Assembly (NCBI GenBank): GCA_017416485.1
Contig: JAFQCH010000023.1
Coordinates: forward strand, 187,262-251,261
DNA: 64,000 bases
Direction: 5' to 3'
Source: Clostridia bacterium
Lineage (GTDB): Bacteria > Bacillota > Clostridia > Oscillospirales > Acutalibacteraceae
Within the stretch, counting starts at the first letter, position 1. Every line of letters begins with the position of its first letter. The notes under the pieces were generated by a model. The model did no database searches, was not told the DNA's origin, and was given only the letters and a program-made list of their open reading frames with translations. Shown piece after piece: positions 44,487 through 53,524 of this stretch. A program made the position numbers and the translations under genes.

Positions 44487-44941
44487 TTTTGATCCTCATT
44501 TAAATACAATGTATAAAGATAGGCATCTTCTGTTGGTTTCTTGTAAAAATCTGTTCTTTTTCCGCTGCGGACAAAGCCGTTTTTTTCATACAAGGATATG
44601 GCCTTTTTGTTTGAAATACGCACTTCAAGACCTATAAACAGGGCATTCACTGATTTTGAAAGTGCAATCAGATGTTGCAACAAAGTTCTTCCGTAACCAC
44701 AGCCTTTGAATTCATCTGCAACAGCAATCGTATGCAAATTGATTTCATCACAAATATCGCCTGCAACATAATAACCGATTGCTTTATTATCTATGCAGAT
44801 AACATAAAACAATGTATTATCCGCGTTCACTGCATCCGTTAAAGACTTTTCTGACCATGGCTCGGAAAAATTTTGTGCTTCAATCTGCGCACAGATTGCT
44901 ACATCCTCTTGCGTTGCGGCTCTGATTTCTAATTCTTTCAT
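44483..44941 (-). CDS. rimI: ribosomal-protein-alanine N-acetyltransferase
   Basis: This 152-residue GNAT-fold enzyme fits RimI, which acetylates the N-terminal alanine of S18. The acetyl-CoA binding segment is VADEFKGCGYGRTLLQHL and the C-terminal EKNGFVRSGKR-YY-like region is present. The position between polA and tsaD supports the call. The ATG at 44941 is preferred because AAAGG is six bases away; an ATG at 44947 overlaps the site. Confidence 0.88.
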   Translation of the reverse strand: MKELEIRAATQEDVAICAQIEAQNFSEPWSEKSLTDAVNADNTLFYVICIDNKAIGYYVAGDICDEINLHTIAVADEFKGCGYGRTLLQHLIALSKSVNALFIGLEVRISNKKAISLYEKNGFVRSGKRTDFYKKPTEDAYLYTLYLNEDQK

Positions 44942-44943
44942 AA

Positions 44944-47550
44944 TCATCCTTTTGCATCATACCATGTTTTGCCAATGTGTACATCCACAGACAGCGGCAC
45001 GGAAAGTTGCATGGCGTTTTCCATTTCTTCTTTCAGAATTGATGCAGCCATTTCTGCGCAATCCAACGGTGCTTCAAGTATCAGTTCATCGTGCACCTGC
45101 ATGATGAGTTTTACCTGCGGCAATTCCTTCTGCAAGCGATCAAAAACGCAAATCATTGCAATTTTAATAATATCAGCGGCGGTGCCCTGAATGGGCATAT
45201 TGCGCGCCACGCGCTCGCCAAAAGCCCGCATCATACCGTTGGATGAACGAAGTTCAGGCAAATAACGACGCCTGTGCAGAAGTGTTTCGGAATAGCCGCA
45301 TTCTTTTGCAACCTCTATACATTGATCCATATATGTTGCAACCCCATGATAATGCGCAAGATAATTCTTAATGTATTGATCAGCCTCGCGGCGGGTGACC
45401 CCAATATCCTTTGCAAGTGAAAATGCACCGATTCCGTATACGATGCCGAAGTTGACAGCCTTTGCACGCGAACGCATAAGCGGCGTTACCATATCAATCG
45501 GCATATTAAAAACCTGTGAAGCAGTCACGGTGTGAATATCAACTCCGTCCCTGAAGGCCTTGCACATGTTTTCATCTGCCGCAACTGCTGCAAGAACACG
45601 CAATTCAATCTGCGAATAGTCGGCATCTATGAGAACATTCCCGTCATCTGCCTTAAAGAATTTTCGCATTTCCCTGCCCAACACCGTGCGCACGGGAATG
45701 TTTTGCAAATTCGGCTCGGAAGACGAAAGCCTGCCGGTGCGCGTTTCTGTTTGATTCAGTGTTGAACGGATTCGTCCGTCGGAATCAATCAGTTTCAACA
45801 TGCCCTCGCAATAGGTGGATCTTAATTTAGCAAACGCACGGTAATCCAGAATTTTTTGCACGAACGGATAGTCTGCTGAAAGCGTTTCCAGAATTTCTGC
45901 ATTTGTGGAATAACCTGTTTTGGTCTTCTTGCCGTGCGGCAATTGCATTTTTTCAAACAGAACTTCGCCGAGTTGCTTGGGAGAATTGATGTTGAATGTG
46001 CAATCCGCTTCAGTGTATATTTCCTGTTCAAGTTTTATAATGTCATCATGCAAACGTGCACCAAATGCGGAAATTCCTACCGAATCCACACAAAAACCAA
46101 CCGTTTCCATGGATGCAAGAACACGACAAAGCGGCAATTCAATTTCATACAAAAGATCAATCTGACCGTTTTCAGTCAGGCTCGATTTAATTTTCTCACA
46201 CAAAACAAGAAAATGTATTGCATCTTCAATCAACAACTTGCATTCTTCATCAACTTCCGCTACTGCTGATTCTGTGGGAATATTCGGAATATTCATGGTA
46301 ATGCACTGTGTTTTAATGGAGTAATCGGATGCGTTCGGATTAATGAGATAACCGCCCAACTGCACGTCCATACGGATATTCTGCACATTGACAGCGTTGG
46401 CGAGACACCACTTGTGAAGTTGCTTTGCCTCATAAACATATTTTTCTATGTCCGTTGCTTCAAGAATTTCTTTAAAAGCAGAATGAAACAAAAGGTTGCG
46501 TGTGTCACAAACACAAATGCAATCTTCAAAACAAAAAGCGATTGAAACAACAGAGGTGTCTTCAAAAATGGTCAAAAATGCGGCTTTTTTTTCATTCTTA
46601 CAACGTTGTAAAACATCAGCAATAACAGCGGAAACAATGCGGACAGGTTGTTTTTCCGCCGATTCAGGTTCATCAGACTGCGCTGCTTCCAAACCGAGTT
46701 TCTTTATGAATTTTACAAGTTCATGCTTTGCAAGCAGTTTATACAACAAAGCATTGTCTGCTTCATCAGATTTATATGTGGTTGGATCATTATCAATCGG
46801 CACTTGCAAACAAATTTCACCGAGCTGACGACTCAAAAATGCGCTTTCTTTGCCTGCTTCCAGTTTTTTGCGCATATTGTCGGTCATTTTTAAAGTGCTG
46901 AGCTGCTCATATAGTTTTTCGACACTGGAACATTGTTTAATCAGATCAGCGGCGGATTTCGGACCGATTCCCGCCACACCGGGGATATTGTCCGACGTAT
47001 CCCCTTGCAGTGCTTTGAGTTCAATCATCTGCCATGGTTCAACACCGTATTCTTCCATCAATTTTTGCGGTGTATAATGTGTAAGAACAGTCTGACCACC
47101 TTTGGTTGCAGTCAACAAAACCGTAACATTGTCACGCACAAGCTGCAAGGAATCGCGATCCCCTGTTGCAATGTAGCAATGGTCTGATTCTTTGCATCCC
47201 GCAGCCAAGGTTCCGAGGATATCATCTGCTTCATATCCCTCCATGGAAAGTACATGATAGCCGAATGCGCGAAGCAATTCTTTCACGGGTTCGAGCTGCT
47301 CGTGCAGTTCGGGCGGCATGCCTTTTCTGCCTGCCTTGTAAGCATCATACATTTTGTGACGGAATGTAGGAGCTTTCAGATCAAATGCAACCGCAACCCC
47401 ATCCGGCTCAACAGACTCCGTCAAAGAAAAAAGCATATTAAAAAATCCGAAAATTGCATTGGTATAATGTCCGTCTTTTGCCGTCAGCAGCTTGATACCG
47501 TAAAAAGCGCGGTTTATAAGACTGTTACCGTCAACAACAAGCAGTTTCAA
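44944..47550 (-). CDS. polA: DNA polymerase I
   Basis: This 868-residue enzyme has the 5'-3' flap exonuclease (about 1-290), a middle 3'-5' exonuclease fold and the family A polymerase domain with DADYSQIELRVLA and VHDELILEAP. It fills gaps in repair and removes RNA primers. The middle domain looks catalytically dead: the usual DxE motif is replaced (FLTIFED), and the next motif reads KQLHKW instead of K/N-x-D. That is common in Gram-positive PolA. Translation starts at TTG 47550 after AGAGGGA. Confidence 0.97.
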   Translation of the reverse strand: MKLLVVDGNSLINRAFYGIKLLTAKDGHYTNAIFGFFNMLFSLTESVEPDGVAVAFDLKAPTFRHKMYDAYKAGRKGMPPELHEQLEPVKELLRAFGYHVLSMEGYEADDILGTLAAGCKESDHCYIATGDRDSLQLVRDNVTVLLTATKGGQTVLTHYTPQKLMEEYGVEPWQMIELKALQGDTSDNIPGVAGIGPKSAADLIKQCSSVEKLYEQLSTLKMTDNMRKKLEAGKESAFLSRQLGEICLQVPIDNDPTTYKSDEADNALLYKLLAKHELVKFIKKLGLEAAQSDEPESAEKQPVRIVSAVIADVLQRCKNEKKAAFLTIFEDTSVVSIAFCFEDCICVCDTRNLLFHSAFKEILEATDIEKYVYEAKQLHKWCLANAVNVQNIRMDVQLGGYLINPNASDYSIKTQCITMNIPNIPTESAVAEVDEECKLLIEDAIHFLVLCEKIKSSLTENGQIDLLYEIELPLCRVLASMETVGFCVDSVGISAFGARLHDDIIKLEQEIYTEADCTFNINSPKQLGEVLFEKMQLPHGKKTKTGYSTNAEILETLSADYPFVQKILDYRAFAKLRSTYCEGMLKLIDSDGRIRSTLNQTETRTGRLSSSEPNLQNIPVRTVLGREMRKFFKADDGNVLIDADYSQIELRVLAAVAADENMCKAFRDGVDIHTVTASQVFNMPIDMVTPLMRSRAKAVNFGIVYGIGAFSLAKDIGVTRREADQYIKNYLAHYHGVATYMDQCIEVAKECGYSETLLHRRRYLPELRSSNGMMRAFGERVARNMPIQGTAADIIKIAMICVFDRLQKELPQVKLIMQVHDELILEAPLDCAEMAASILKEEMENAMQLSVPLSVDVHIGKTWYDAKG

Positions 47551-47677
47551 AAAGATCCCTCTATTCTGTTCCGAATTTACCTATTTTAAGTATAGCACAA
47601 TTCTTTTCAATAATCTACTTTATTTTTTTAATTTTATGTGGTAATATGTTTGTAATTCTTTAATTATGGTGAATGAA

Positions 47678-48643
47678 ATGAAAATCGGAAAAATTGAATT
47701 GGATGCTTTTGCGGCATTGGCTCCTATGGCCGGGGTTGCGGATATTTCTTTCCGCACACTTTGCAGAGGATTCGGTGCGGCTTATACAGTCGGCGAAATG
47801 GTCAGCGCAAAAGGCATTCAGATGAAAGATAAAAAATCGGATGAACTTTTGTTGCTCGACGATGCAGAACATCCGTCCGGAATTCAGTTATTCGGCGACG
47901 ACCCTGAGGTCATGGCGCATGCGGCTGTGCATGCCTTGCAATATCATCCTGAGTTTATTGATATCAATATGGGATGTCCTGCACCGAAGGTCACAAAAGG
48001 CGGCGCCGGTTCATCTTTAATGAGAAATCCCTCTCTTGCGGGAGAAATTGTAAAAGCGGTTACACAAACGGTGGATATTCCTGTTTCTGTTAAAATAAGA
48101 GCCGGTTGGGACAAAGAGCATATCAATGCTGTTCAAATGGCATTGATTGCAGAAAAAAACGGCGCATTTGCCGTTACCGTTCACGGCAGAACGCGCGATC
48201 AGATGTACAGCCCGCCGGTGAATCTTGATATAATCCGTGAGGTAAAAAAATCTGTTTCAATTCCTGTTATCGGCAATGGTGATATTGCAGATGTCAAATC
48301 TGCCGCACAGATGTATGAAGAAACAGGATGCGATTTTATTATGGTTGGCAGAGGTGCGCTGGGCAGACCGTGGCTGTTTTCGCAGATCAATGCCTATCTT
48401 ACGGATGGAACAATCTTGCCCGATCCGCCCGTTACCGAACGAATGATGATTCTGTTGCGTCATGCGCAGGATATCTGCAAGCGCAACGGTGAAAAACACG
48501 GCATCTGTGAAGTCAGAAAACATGCGCTGTGGTACACAAAGGGATTGCACGGTGCAGCGAGATACCGCCGCGAATTGAGCACATTGCAATCGCTTGAAGA
48601 GTTGCAGCAGTATACATTTTTAATTGCAAAAGAAAATACTTAA
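47678..48643 (+). CDS. dusB: tRNA-dihydrouridine synthase
   Basis: This 321-residue flavoenzyme reduces uridines in tRNA. LAPMAGVADISFRTLCRGFG at the N-terminus, the catalytic cysteine in NMGCPAPKV and VHGRTRDQMY are DusB/NifR3 family motifs. I chose the ATG at 47678 because GGTGA precedes it; an ATG at 47666 has no site. A hairpin with a T-run follows 6 bp after the stop. Confidence 0.93.
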   Translation: MKIGKIELDAFAALAPMAGVADISFRTLCRGFGAAYTVGEMVSAKGIQMKDKKSDELLLLDDAEHPSGIQLFGDDPEVMAHAAVHALQYHPEFIDINMGCPAPKVTKGGAGSSLMRNPSLAGEIVKAVTQTVDIPVSVKIRAGWDKEHINAVQMALIAEKNGAFAVTVHGRTRDQMYSPPVNLDIIREVKKSVSIPVIGNGDIADVKSAAQMYEETGCDFIMVGRGALGRPWLFSQINAYLTDGTILPDPPVTERMMILLRHAQDICKRNGEKHGICEVRKHALWYTKGLHGAARYRRELSTLQSLEELQQYTFLIAKENT

Positions 48644-48649
48644 AAAAGG

Positions 48650-48713
48650 ACCTGCACGGACATCTTTTTGAAAGCATATACATGTTTCAAAAGATGAAGT
48701 GCAGGTGTTTTTT
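48650..48713 (+). terminator. long hairpin with T-run between dusB and sigK
   Basis: ACCTGCAC (48650-48657) pairs with GTGCAGGT (48699-48706); inside, 48661-48673 and 48685-48696 pair almost fully (one bulge), and T6 follows. It can terminate dusB transcription. The sigK ribosome binding site AGGTG (48703-48707) is in the 3' arm, so any transcript that reads through would have a masked start. Confidence 0.75.
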
Positions 48714-49403
48714 ATGATTGAAAATATTCTTTCGCTGCTGTTTTCAAAACTTGTTTTTCTTGCATTGCATATTGATAATCCGGGTATTTTCCCGCCCGCG
48801 TTAAAAGCCGTTGAAGAAGAAAAGTTATTGCAACAGATGCAAGACGGCAATGAAAATGCACGCAAAAAACTGATTGAACACAATTTGCGGCTTGTGGTGC
48901 ATGTTATCAAAAAATATTATGCAGCAGATTGCGAACAGGATGACCTGATCTCAATCGGAACATTGGGGCTTATCAAAGCAGTCAACACATTTCAATCCGA
49001 CAAAGGTGTGAGATTGGCAACCTATGCCGCACGATGTATTGAAAATGAAATTCTTATGTATTTCAGAAGTCAGAAAAAAAGTCAGCATGATATATCATTG
49101 GATGAGCCGATAGAAACAGACAGCGAAGGAAATCCATTGACGTTGATGGATATTCTTTATACGGATGATACGATTTTTGAAGACATAAACAGAAAAACCG
49201 AATGCAGAAAAGTGCGTCGGTTTGTGGAGGAAATCGAAGATGAAAGAGAGAAAATGATCCTTACCTTGCGCTACGGGTTAAACGGGAATGATCCAATGAC
49301 GCAGATTGAGGTCGGCAATCTTCTCGGCATTTCGCGTTCCTATGTTTCAAGAATCGAAACAAAATGTTTGAAAAAATTAAAAAAACGACTTAGCAATGAG
49401 TGA
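48714..49403 (+). CDS. sigK: sporulation sigma factor sigma-K
   Basis: This 229-residue sigma-70 family protein directs late mother-cell transcription. It has an N-terminal hydrophobic pro-sequence (about residues 1-20, ILSLLFSKLVFLAL), then region 2 (IEHNLRLVVHVIKKY, TYAARCIENEILM) and region 4 ending with GISRSYVSRIETK. The pro-sequence implies activation by an intramembrane protease of the SpoIVFB type. The frame is continuous, so there is no skin-type interruption. An upstream GTG at 48699 would lie in the hairpin; the ATG at 48714 is better spaced. It abuts the convergent hydrolase gene with one base between stops. Confidence 0.92.
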   Translation: MIENILSLLFSKLVFLALHIDNPGIFPPALKAVEEEKLLQQMQDGNENARKKLIEHNLRLVVHVIKKYYAADCEQDDLISIGTLGLIKAVNTFQSDKGVRLATYAARCIENEILMYFRSQKKSQHDISLDEPIETDSEGNPLTLMDILYTDDTIFEDINRKTECRKVRRFVEEIEDEREKMILTLRYGLNGNDPMTQIEVGNLLGISRSYVSRIETKCLKKLKKRLSNE

Positions 49404-49404
49404 A

Positions 49405-50319
49405 TCATACCATGTGCTTTTTCAAAAAATCGGTCATTTCGTTATTGGTGATAATGCTTTCGGGATAGCCGGGTTCAATGATATTAAAAACATGCGGCAG
49501 TGCATGGTCTTTTCCCTTGTCCCAGAAATGCAGAGTATAAGGAATCTGAAGTTCATCAAGCTTCTTGCAAAATTTTTTGGTTTCACTGCCGATAAAATCC
49601 TGTTTGCTGCTTGATAAATACATCGGCGGCATTTTGCATTCTGCAAGCAATTGTGTAGCATTGCAATAACGGTTCATTTGCTTGTTTTTCAGTTCGTCGC
49701 CAAGCACAAAACGCGCATACTCCTGCGCAAGCGGCACTTTGATTCCTGCCAGCATGTTCGGCATGGAGAAAGCACCGCAGGTGAATGCGGCGGCACGAAT
49801 TTTGAATGACGGCAATGTTACCCCAAACACGGCAGGCAATTTTTCACTTCCGAAAATCTCACAACAAAGTGCAGCAAGATGTCCGCCGGCGCTGTCACCC
49901 GTCAGAAATACATTATTCATATCGGCTGGATACGCATCAGCATTATTCCCGATGAAATGAAAAGCATCAAAGCATTCGCGGATCTGCATTTTATAACTTC
50001 CCTGCGGAGCAAGAGTGTAGTTCAGGCTGAAAACAGTAAAACCGCGGGATGCAAGATACATATTATAATATTTGTTAATTTCCTTGTAGCCGTACATCCA
50101 GCCACCACCGTGAATGTCAATAATCACAGGCAGTTTCCCGCTTGTGTTTTCAGGGTAATATACATCAAACAAATGGCTTTTTGCGCAGTCTGCATTGTAT
50201 GCGATATCACAAACAGCCAAAACACCGGCAGGCGGTGACTGCCGTGCAATACGTTTTGCATCTCCCTTTTCGGTCATCCCCCAGAATGCTGTTAAAATTT
50301 TTGCAGAAATTCCCATCAT
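49405..50319 (-). CDS. alpha/beta-hydrolase (carboxylesterase, HSL-like)
   Basis: This 304-residue protein has the oxyanion-hole motif DIHGGGW and the nucleophile elbow GDSAGG, with the aspartate and histidine of the triad likely in SKQDFIG and KDHALPH. These are features of the hormone-sensitive-lipase-type esterases acting on short acyl esters, possibly acetylated glycans. No secretion signal is convincing. It starts 11 bp after tmcAL with AAGGAGAG, so the two may form an operon. Confidence 0.82.
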   Translation of the reverse strand: MMGISAKILTAFWGMTEKGDAKRIARQSPPAGVLAVCDIAYNADCAKSHLFDVYYPENTSGKLPVIIDIHGGGWMYGYKEINKYYNMYLASRGFTVFSLNYTLAPQGSYKMQIRECFDAFHFIGNNADAYPADMNNVFLTGDSAGGHLAALCCEIFGSEKLPAVFGVTLPSFKIRAAAFTCGAFSMPNMLAGIKVPLAQEYARFVLGDELKNKQMNRYCNATQLLAECKMPPMYLSSSKQDFIGSETKKFCKKLDELQIPYTLHFWDKGKDHALPHVFNIIEPGYPESIITNNEMTDFLKKHMV

Positions 50320-50330
50320 AAAAACTCTCC

Positions 50331-51539
50331 TTATTCTTCAATAAAAATATTTCGGGTTTTATCTGTTCCGCCGCAAATCGGATCGGGCAAGCAAAGATTA
50401 TAAAAATCATTTGCACTTTGATTAAAATTGTATACCTGCAATCCGTAGGCATCCAATTTTGCAGAATCTGCATGCCGCATAATAATTGGAAGCGTTGCAT
50501 TTGTTTGCATTCTCTTTAACAGCGATCTGCCGTTTTGATTCATAGCAAGCACTCTGATATAGGGCACATTTTTCATTGGCGGTAGTTTGTGCAAACCTAA
50601 AACAGCTTGCAAATAGGTTCTTCTGATTCTGGCATGGGTAATCTGCTTGTTTTTTGCAAGATCGCAAGCCTGATCAAAAGAAACAGATCGCTGTACAGCA
50701 TCATACAAACGATTCTGCATGCCGTCTCCAACATAAGGCAAGGAAAGAAAATCAACTGCCGACAGCATCTGTAATCGTGCAATTGCTGCGAGGTTGAATT
50801 TGTTCAAATCTGCAGGTGCGGTCTTTGCACTCATTTCTGCATGCAAGAGTTGCAATGATTGCTCCGGCATTGCATTATACAAATTGTATATTTCTTTATT
50901 GCCATTATACATTCCGTAAATTTGTTTTCGTAAAAACGATGCACTGGCAAAAGAATCCGCCGGCACATCCGCATCATGCGAGCAACCAACGCGCAAAATC
51001 GACATTGGTTCAATTGCAGATTCAGCAATGTGTTTGCAATACTCCATCGCCAACATATTATTTGGCTGCGACAAAAAATCAGCTATATGCCTGTCGCCTG
51101 TTGCATACAGCGCATTCGTTACTGCTGTCGGATAGGAATAACCTTTTTCCAAAAACTGCCTGATTTGCAATTGCGTTTCATTTGCCTGCAACTTAACAAT
51201 GGAGTTTTTTAACAATTGCAAATCCGTTGATTCACAACCAAACGAAAGAACATCAGCTACCCCCGCAGCTTTTATGATCTGCACAGCGCCATCCGCAAAA
51301 TCTTGCGCTGCACTTGATGACCACGGCAACGGCAATTCCAGCACAAGATCGACACCGCATTGCACGGCCGCCTGCGCACGGACAAACCTGTTCATAACAG
51401 AAGGGGTTCCCCGCTGCACAAAATTGCCACTCATAACTGCAATCACATGATCGCATCCGCTTTCACGAGTTTTTTGCACATGATAACAATGTCCGTTATG
51501 AAACGGATTGTATTCTGCAACAATTGCCGCTGTTTTCAT
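50331..51539 (-). CDS. tmcAL: tRNA(Met) cytidine acetate ligase
   Basis: This 402-residue enzyme of the nucleotidyltransferase superfamily activates acetate with ATP and acetylates C34 of elongator tRNA-Met. The HxGH motif is in AEYNPFHNGH at residues 8-17, followed by VMSGNFVQRG. The ATG at 51539 is nine bases from GAGGTG, whereas the ATG at 51551 is too close to it. The enzyme shares acetate metabolism with acetate kinase encoded divergently next door, though this may be coincidence. Confidence 0.9.
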   Translation of the reverse strand: MKTAAIVAEYNPFHNGHCYHVQKTRESGCDHVIAVMSGNFVQRGTPSVMNRFVRAQAAVQCGVDLVLELPLPWSSSAAQDFADGAVQIIKAAGVADVLSFGCESTDLQLLKNSIVKLQANETQLQIRQFLEKGYSYPTAVTNALYATGDRHIADFLSQPNNMLAMEYCKHIAESAIEPMSILRVGCSHDADVPADSFASASFLRKQIYGMYNGNKEIYNLYNAMPEQSLQLLHAEMSAKTAPADLNKFNLAAIARLQMLSAVDFLSLPYVGDGMQNRLYDAVQRSVSFDQACDLAKNKQITHARIRRTYLQAVLGLHKLPPMKNVPYIRVLAMNQNGRSLLKRMQTNATLPIIMRHADSAKLDAYGLQVYNFNQSANDFYNLCLPDPICGGTDKTRNIFIEE

Positions 51540-51641
51540 GCCGTCATTCACCTCTTTTTTACAACAATATCACATTTGCAAAATAAACACAAGAATATTT
51601 TAGAATCATAATATTTTTATGTAATATTTTCAGCATTGTAC

Positions 51642-51669
51642 TTGAAAAAAATATTTTTAATGGTATAAT
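51642..51669 (+). promoter_or_regulatory. sigma-A promoter of ackA
   Basis: TTGAAA (51642-51647) and TATAAT (51664-51669) are 16 bp apart, about 39 bp upstream of the start codon. Confidence 0.7.
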
Positions 51670-51707
51670 ATGAAAGGTTAAATTTAGTAAAAACGGAGGA
51701 AAACACA

Positions 51708-52916
51708 GTGAAAGTTCTCGTTATCAACTGCGGCAGTTCTTCGCTGAAATATCAGTTAATTGATATGGACGGCGAAATCACCATTGCAAAAGGTATTTGC
51801 GAAAGAATCGCAATGGGCGGTCATGTAGAAGCAAAAGTGATTGCCACCGGCGAAAAACTTGAATATGATATGGATCTTCCCAATCATACCGTTGCATTCC
51901 AGGAAGTTAAAAAGTGCCTGACCGAAGGCGCAACAAAAGTTATTGACGATCTCAGCGAAATCGGCGCTGTCGGTCATCGTATCGTGCAGGGCGGCGCCCT
52001 GTTTAACAAGAGTGTTCTTGTTGATGACAGCGTCATTGAAGGCATTGAAAGCCTTTGCGACCTTGCCCCCCTTCACAATCCTGCACACATTCAGGGCATC
52101 CGTGCAAGCCTTGAAGTTTTCGGCAAAGATGTTCCCGAAATCTGTGTATTCGACAACGCATTCCACTCCACCATGCCCCCCGAAGCATATCTGTTCGGCA
52201 TTCCTTATGAATTTTATGAAAAATACGCCATCAGAAAATACGGTTTCCACGGCACATCCCATCGCTATGTAAGCGCCGAATGCGCACGCATCATGGGCAA
52301 AAATATTGAAGATCTCAAAATCATCACCTGCCACCTCGGCAACGGCTCTTCCATTACCGCAGTCAAAGGCGGCAAGGTTATTGACACCACAATGGGCCTT
52401 ACTCCCCTTGATGGTCTTATCATGGGCACCCGTTCCGGTGCAATTGACCCCTCTGCGGTTACCTTCCTGCAGGAAAAAGAAGGTTGGACCCCTGCACAAA
52501 CCAGCAACTACCTCAACAAGCAGTCCGGCATGAAAGCCGTTTCCGGCGTTTCGCATGATGACCGTGATATTCTTGCAGCAGCAGCTGAAGGCAACGAACG
52601 TGCACAAATCGCTTTGAATATGCTCTGGTACCAGATCAGAAAGTACATCGGTGCATACATTGCAGCCATGCAGGGTGTTGACGCCATCGTTTTCACAGGC
52701 GGCATCGGCGAAAATTCCCAACCGCTTCGTAAGAATGTTGTTGAAAGCCTTGCATATCTCGGCATCGGATTCAATGAAGAAGTCAACAAAACAGCAATCA
52801 GAGGCAACGGCGGCGAGCTCTCTACTGAAGATTCCAAGGTTCGCGTTTTTGTTATCCCGACAAACGAAGAACTTATGATTGCACGTGATGCAAAAGATAT
52901 TGCATCTGCCCTGTAA
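51708..52916 (+). CDS. ackA: acetate kinase
   Basis: This 402-residue ASKHA enzyme converts acetyl phosphate and ADP to acetate and ATP, the energy-yielding end of acetate fermentation. VLVINCGSSSLKYQLI opens it, and GFHGTSHRYV and TCHLGNGSS are the family signatures. It starts with GTG after GGAGG. No phosphotransacetylase gene lies in the window. It has its own promoter and terminator. Confidence 0.98.
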   Translation: MKVLVINCGSSSLKYQLIDMDGEITIAKGICERIAMGGHVEAKVIATGEKLEYDMDLPNHTVAFQEVKKCLTEGATKVIDDLSEIGAVGHRIVQGGALFNKSVLVDDSVIEGIESLCDLAPLHNPAHIQGIRASLEVFGKDVPEICVFDNAFHSTMPPEAYLFGIPYEFYEKYAIRKYGFHGTSHRYVSAECARIMGKNIEDLKIITCHLGNGSSITAVKGGKVIDTTMGLTPLDGLIMGTRSGAIDPSAVTFLQEKEGWTPAQTSNYLNKQSGMKAVSGVSHDDRDILAAAAEGNERAQIALNMLWYQIRKYIGAYIAAMQGVDAIVFTGGIGENSQPLRKNVVESLAYLGIGFNEEVNKTAIRGNGGELSTEDSKVRVFVIPTNEELMIARDAKDIASAL

Positions 52917-52930
52917 GCAAGATTACAAAT

Positions 52931-52959
52931 AAGGCGGAATCCAAATCGGATTCCGCCTT
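52931..52959. terminator. bidirectional terminator between ackA and the coat genes
   Basis: A perfect 12-bp GC-rich stem (52931-52942 with 52948-52959) has a five-base loop; a T-rich run follows. Confidence 0.88.
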
Positions 52960-52971
52960 GATTTTATGCCT

Positions 52972-53241
52972 TTATAATGTTGCCTGTATGCCGGTGTATT
53001 TTGCTTTAGCCTGTTGCACAGCAGTTTGTTCCGCATCAGCCGGAGCATACCAACCGCGCTTTTTCATTTCATTGAAAACATCGGCCTGCATATTGTGTTC
53101 TTCGCGCAAAATAGTCAGCATATCCGTGCGAAGCGCTTCATTGGTGCATTCATTGGAAAATGTGTTGTAAATGCCCGTAATCATTTTCTGATCTGCAAGC
53201 ACGTCGCCCATCATTTCTTTGTCGCCGAGATTACCGTACAT
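52972..53241 (-). CDS. CotF-family spore coat protein
   Basis: This 89-residue helical protein matches the CotF family: LADQKMITGIYNTFSNECTN and the helix TDMLTILREEHNMQADVFNEMKKRGWY with its terminal Trp-Tyr are characteristic. It is likely a coat component made in the mother cell. It lies 11 bp after a second small coat-like gene with GGAGG in between. Confidence 0.8.
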   Translation of the reverse strand: MYGNLGDKEMMGDVLADQKMITGIYNTFSNECTNEALRTDMLTILREEHNMQADVFNEMKKRGWYAPADAEQTAVQQAKAKYTGIQATL

Positions 53242-53252
53242 ATTTACCTCCG

Positions 53253-53432
53253 TTACTGCAAATGATTCAGCAGTGTATTATAATGTTTTTTGTGTTGTGC
53301 AATGATTTGATCGCAGCATGTTTTCAGCTGCGGATCGCCAAGTTGAGATGAGTAGTTTTTCATTTTTTTGATAATCAATTCCTCTGCACCAAGTTGATCT
53401 TCAATTGCTTTGAGTTCTTCTGCCGTCAGCAT
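53253..53432 (-). CDS. small CotF-like spore coat protein
   Basis: This 59-residue, mostly helical protein (LTAEELKAIEDQLGAEELI, ending HYNTLLNHLQ) resembles the companion short protein that often precedes CotF-family genes. The ATG at 53432 follows AAGGAGAG; an ATG at 53453 would be upstream of the site. Coat location is inferred from its neighbour. Confidence 0.65.
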   Translation of the reverse strand: MLTAEELKAIEDQLGAEELIIKKMKNYSSQLGDPQLKTCCDQIIAQHKKHYNTLLNHLQ

Positions 53433-53462
53433 GATTTTATCTCTCCTTTTCATAAACTCAAT

Positions 53463-53494
53463 ATCAGTATGACTCTAAAATCGGGTATATATGC
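53463..53494 (-). promoter_or_regulatory. possible mother-cell sigma promoter of the coat pair
   Basis: On the minus strand GCATATAT (53494-53487) and CATACTGAT (53471-53463) are 15 bp apart. This resembles sigma-E/sigma-K promoters with a CATA-type -10. There is no good sigma-A match here. Moderate match only. Confidence 0.35.
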
Positions 53495-53496
53495 AA

Positions 53497-53524
53497 AAAA
53501 AAACAGCCGAAAACGGCTGTTTTT
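53497..53524 (-). terminator. terminator of the exonuclease gene
   Basis: AAACAGCCG (53501-53509) pairs with CGGCTGTTT (53514-53522) around AAAA; on the minus strand a run of nine T follows. Confidence 0.8.
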
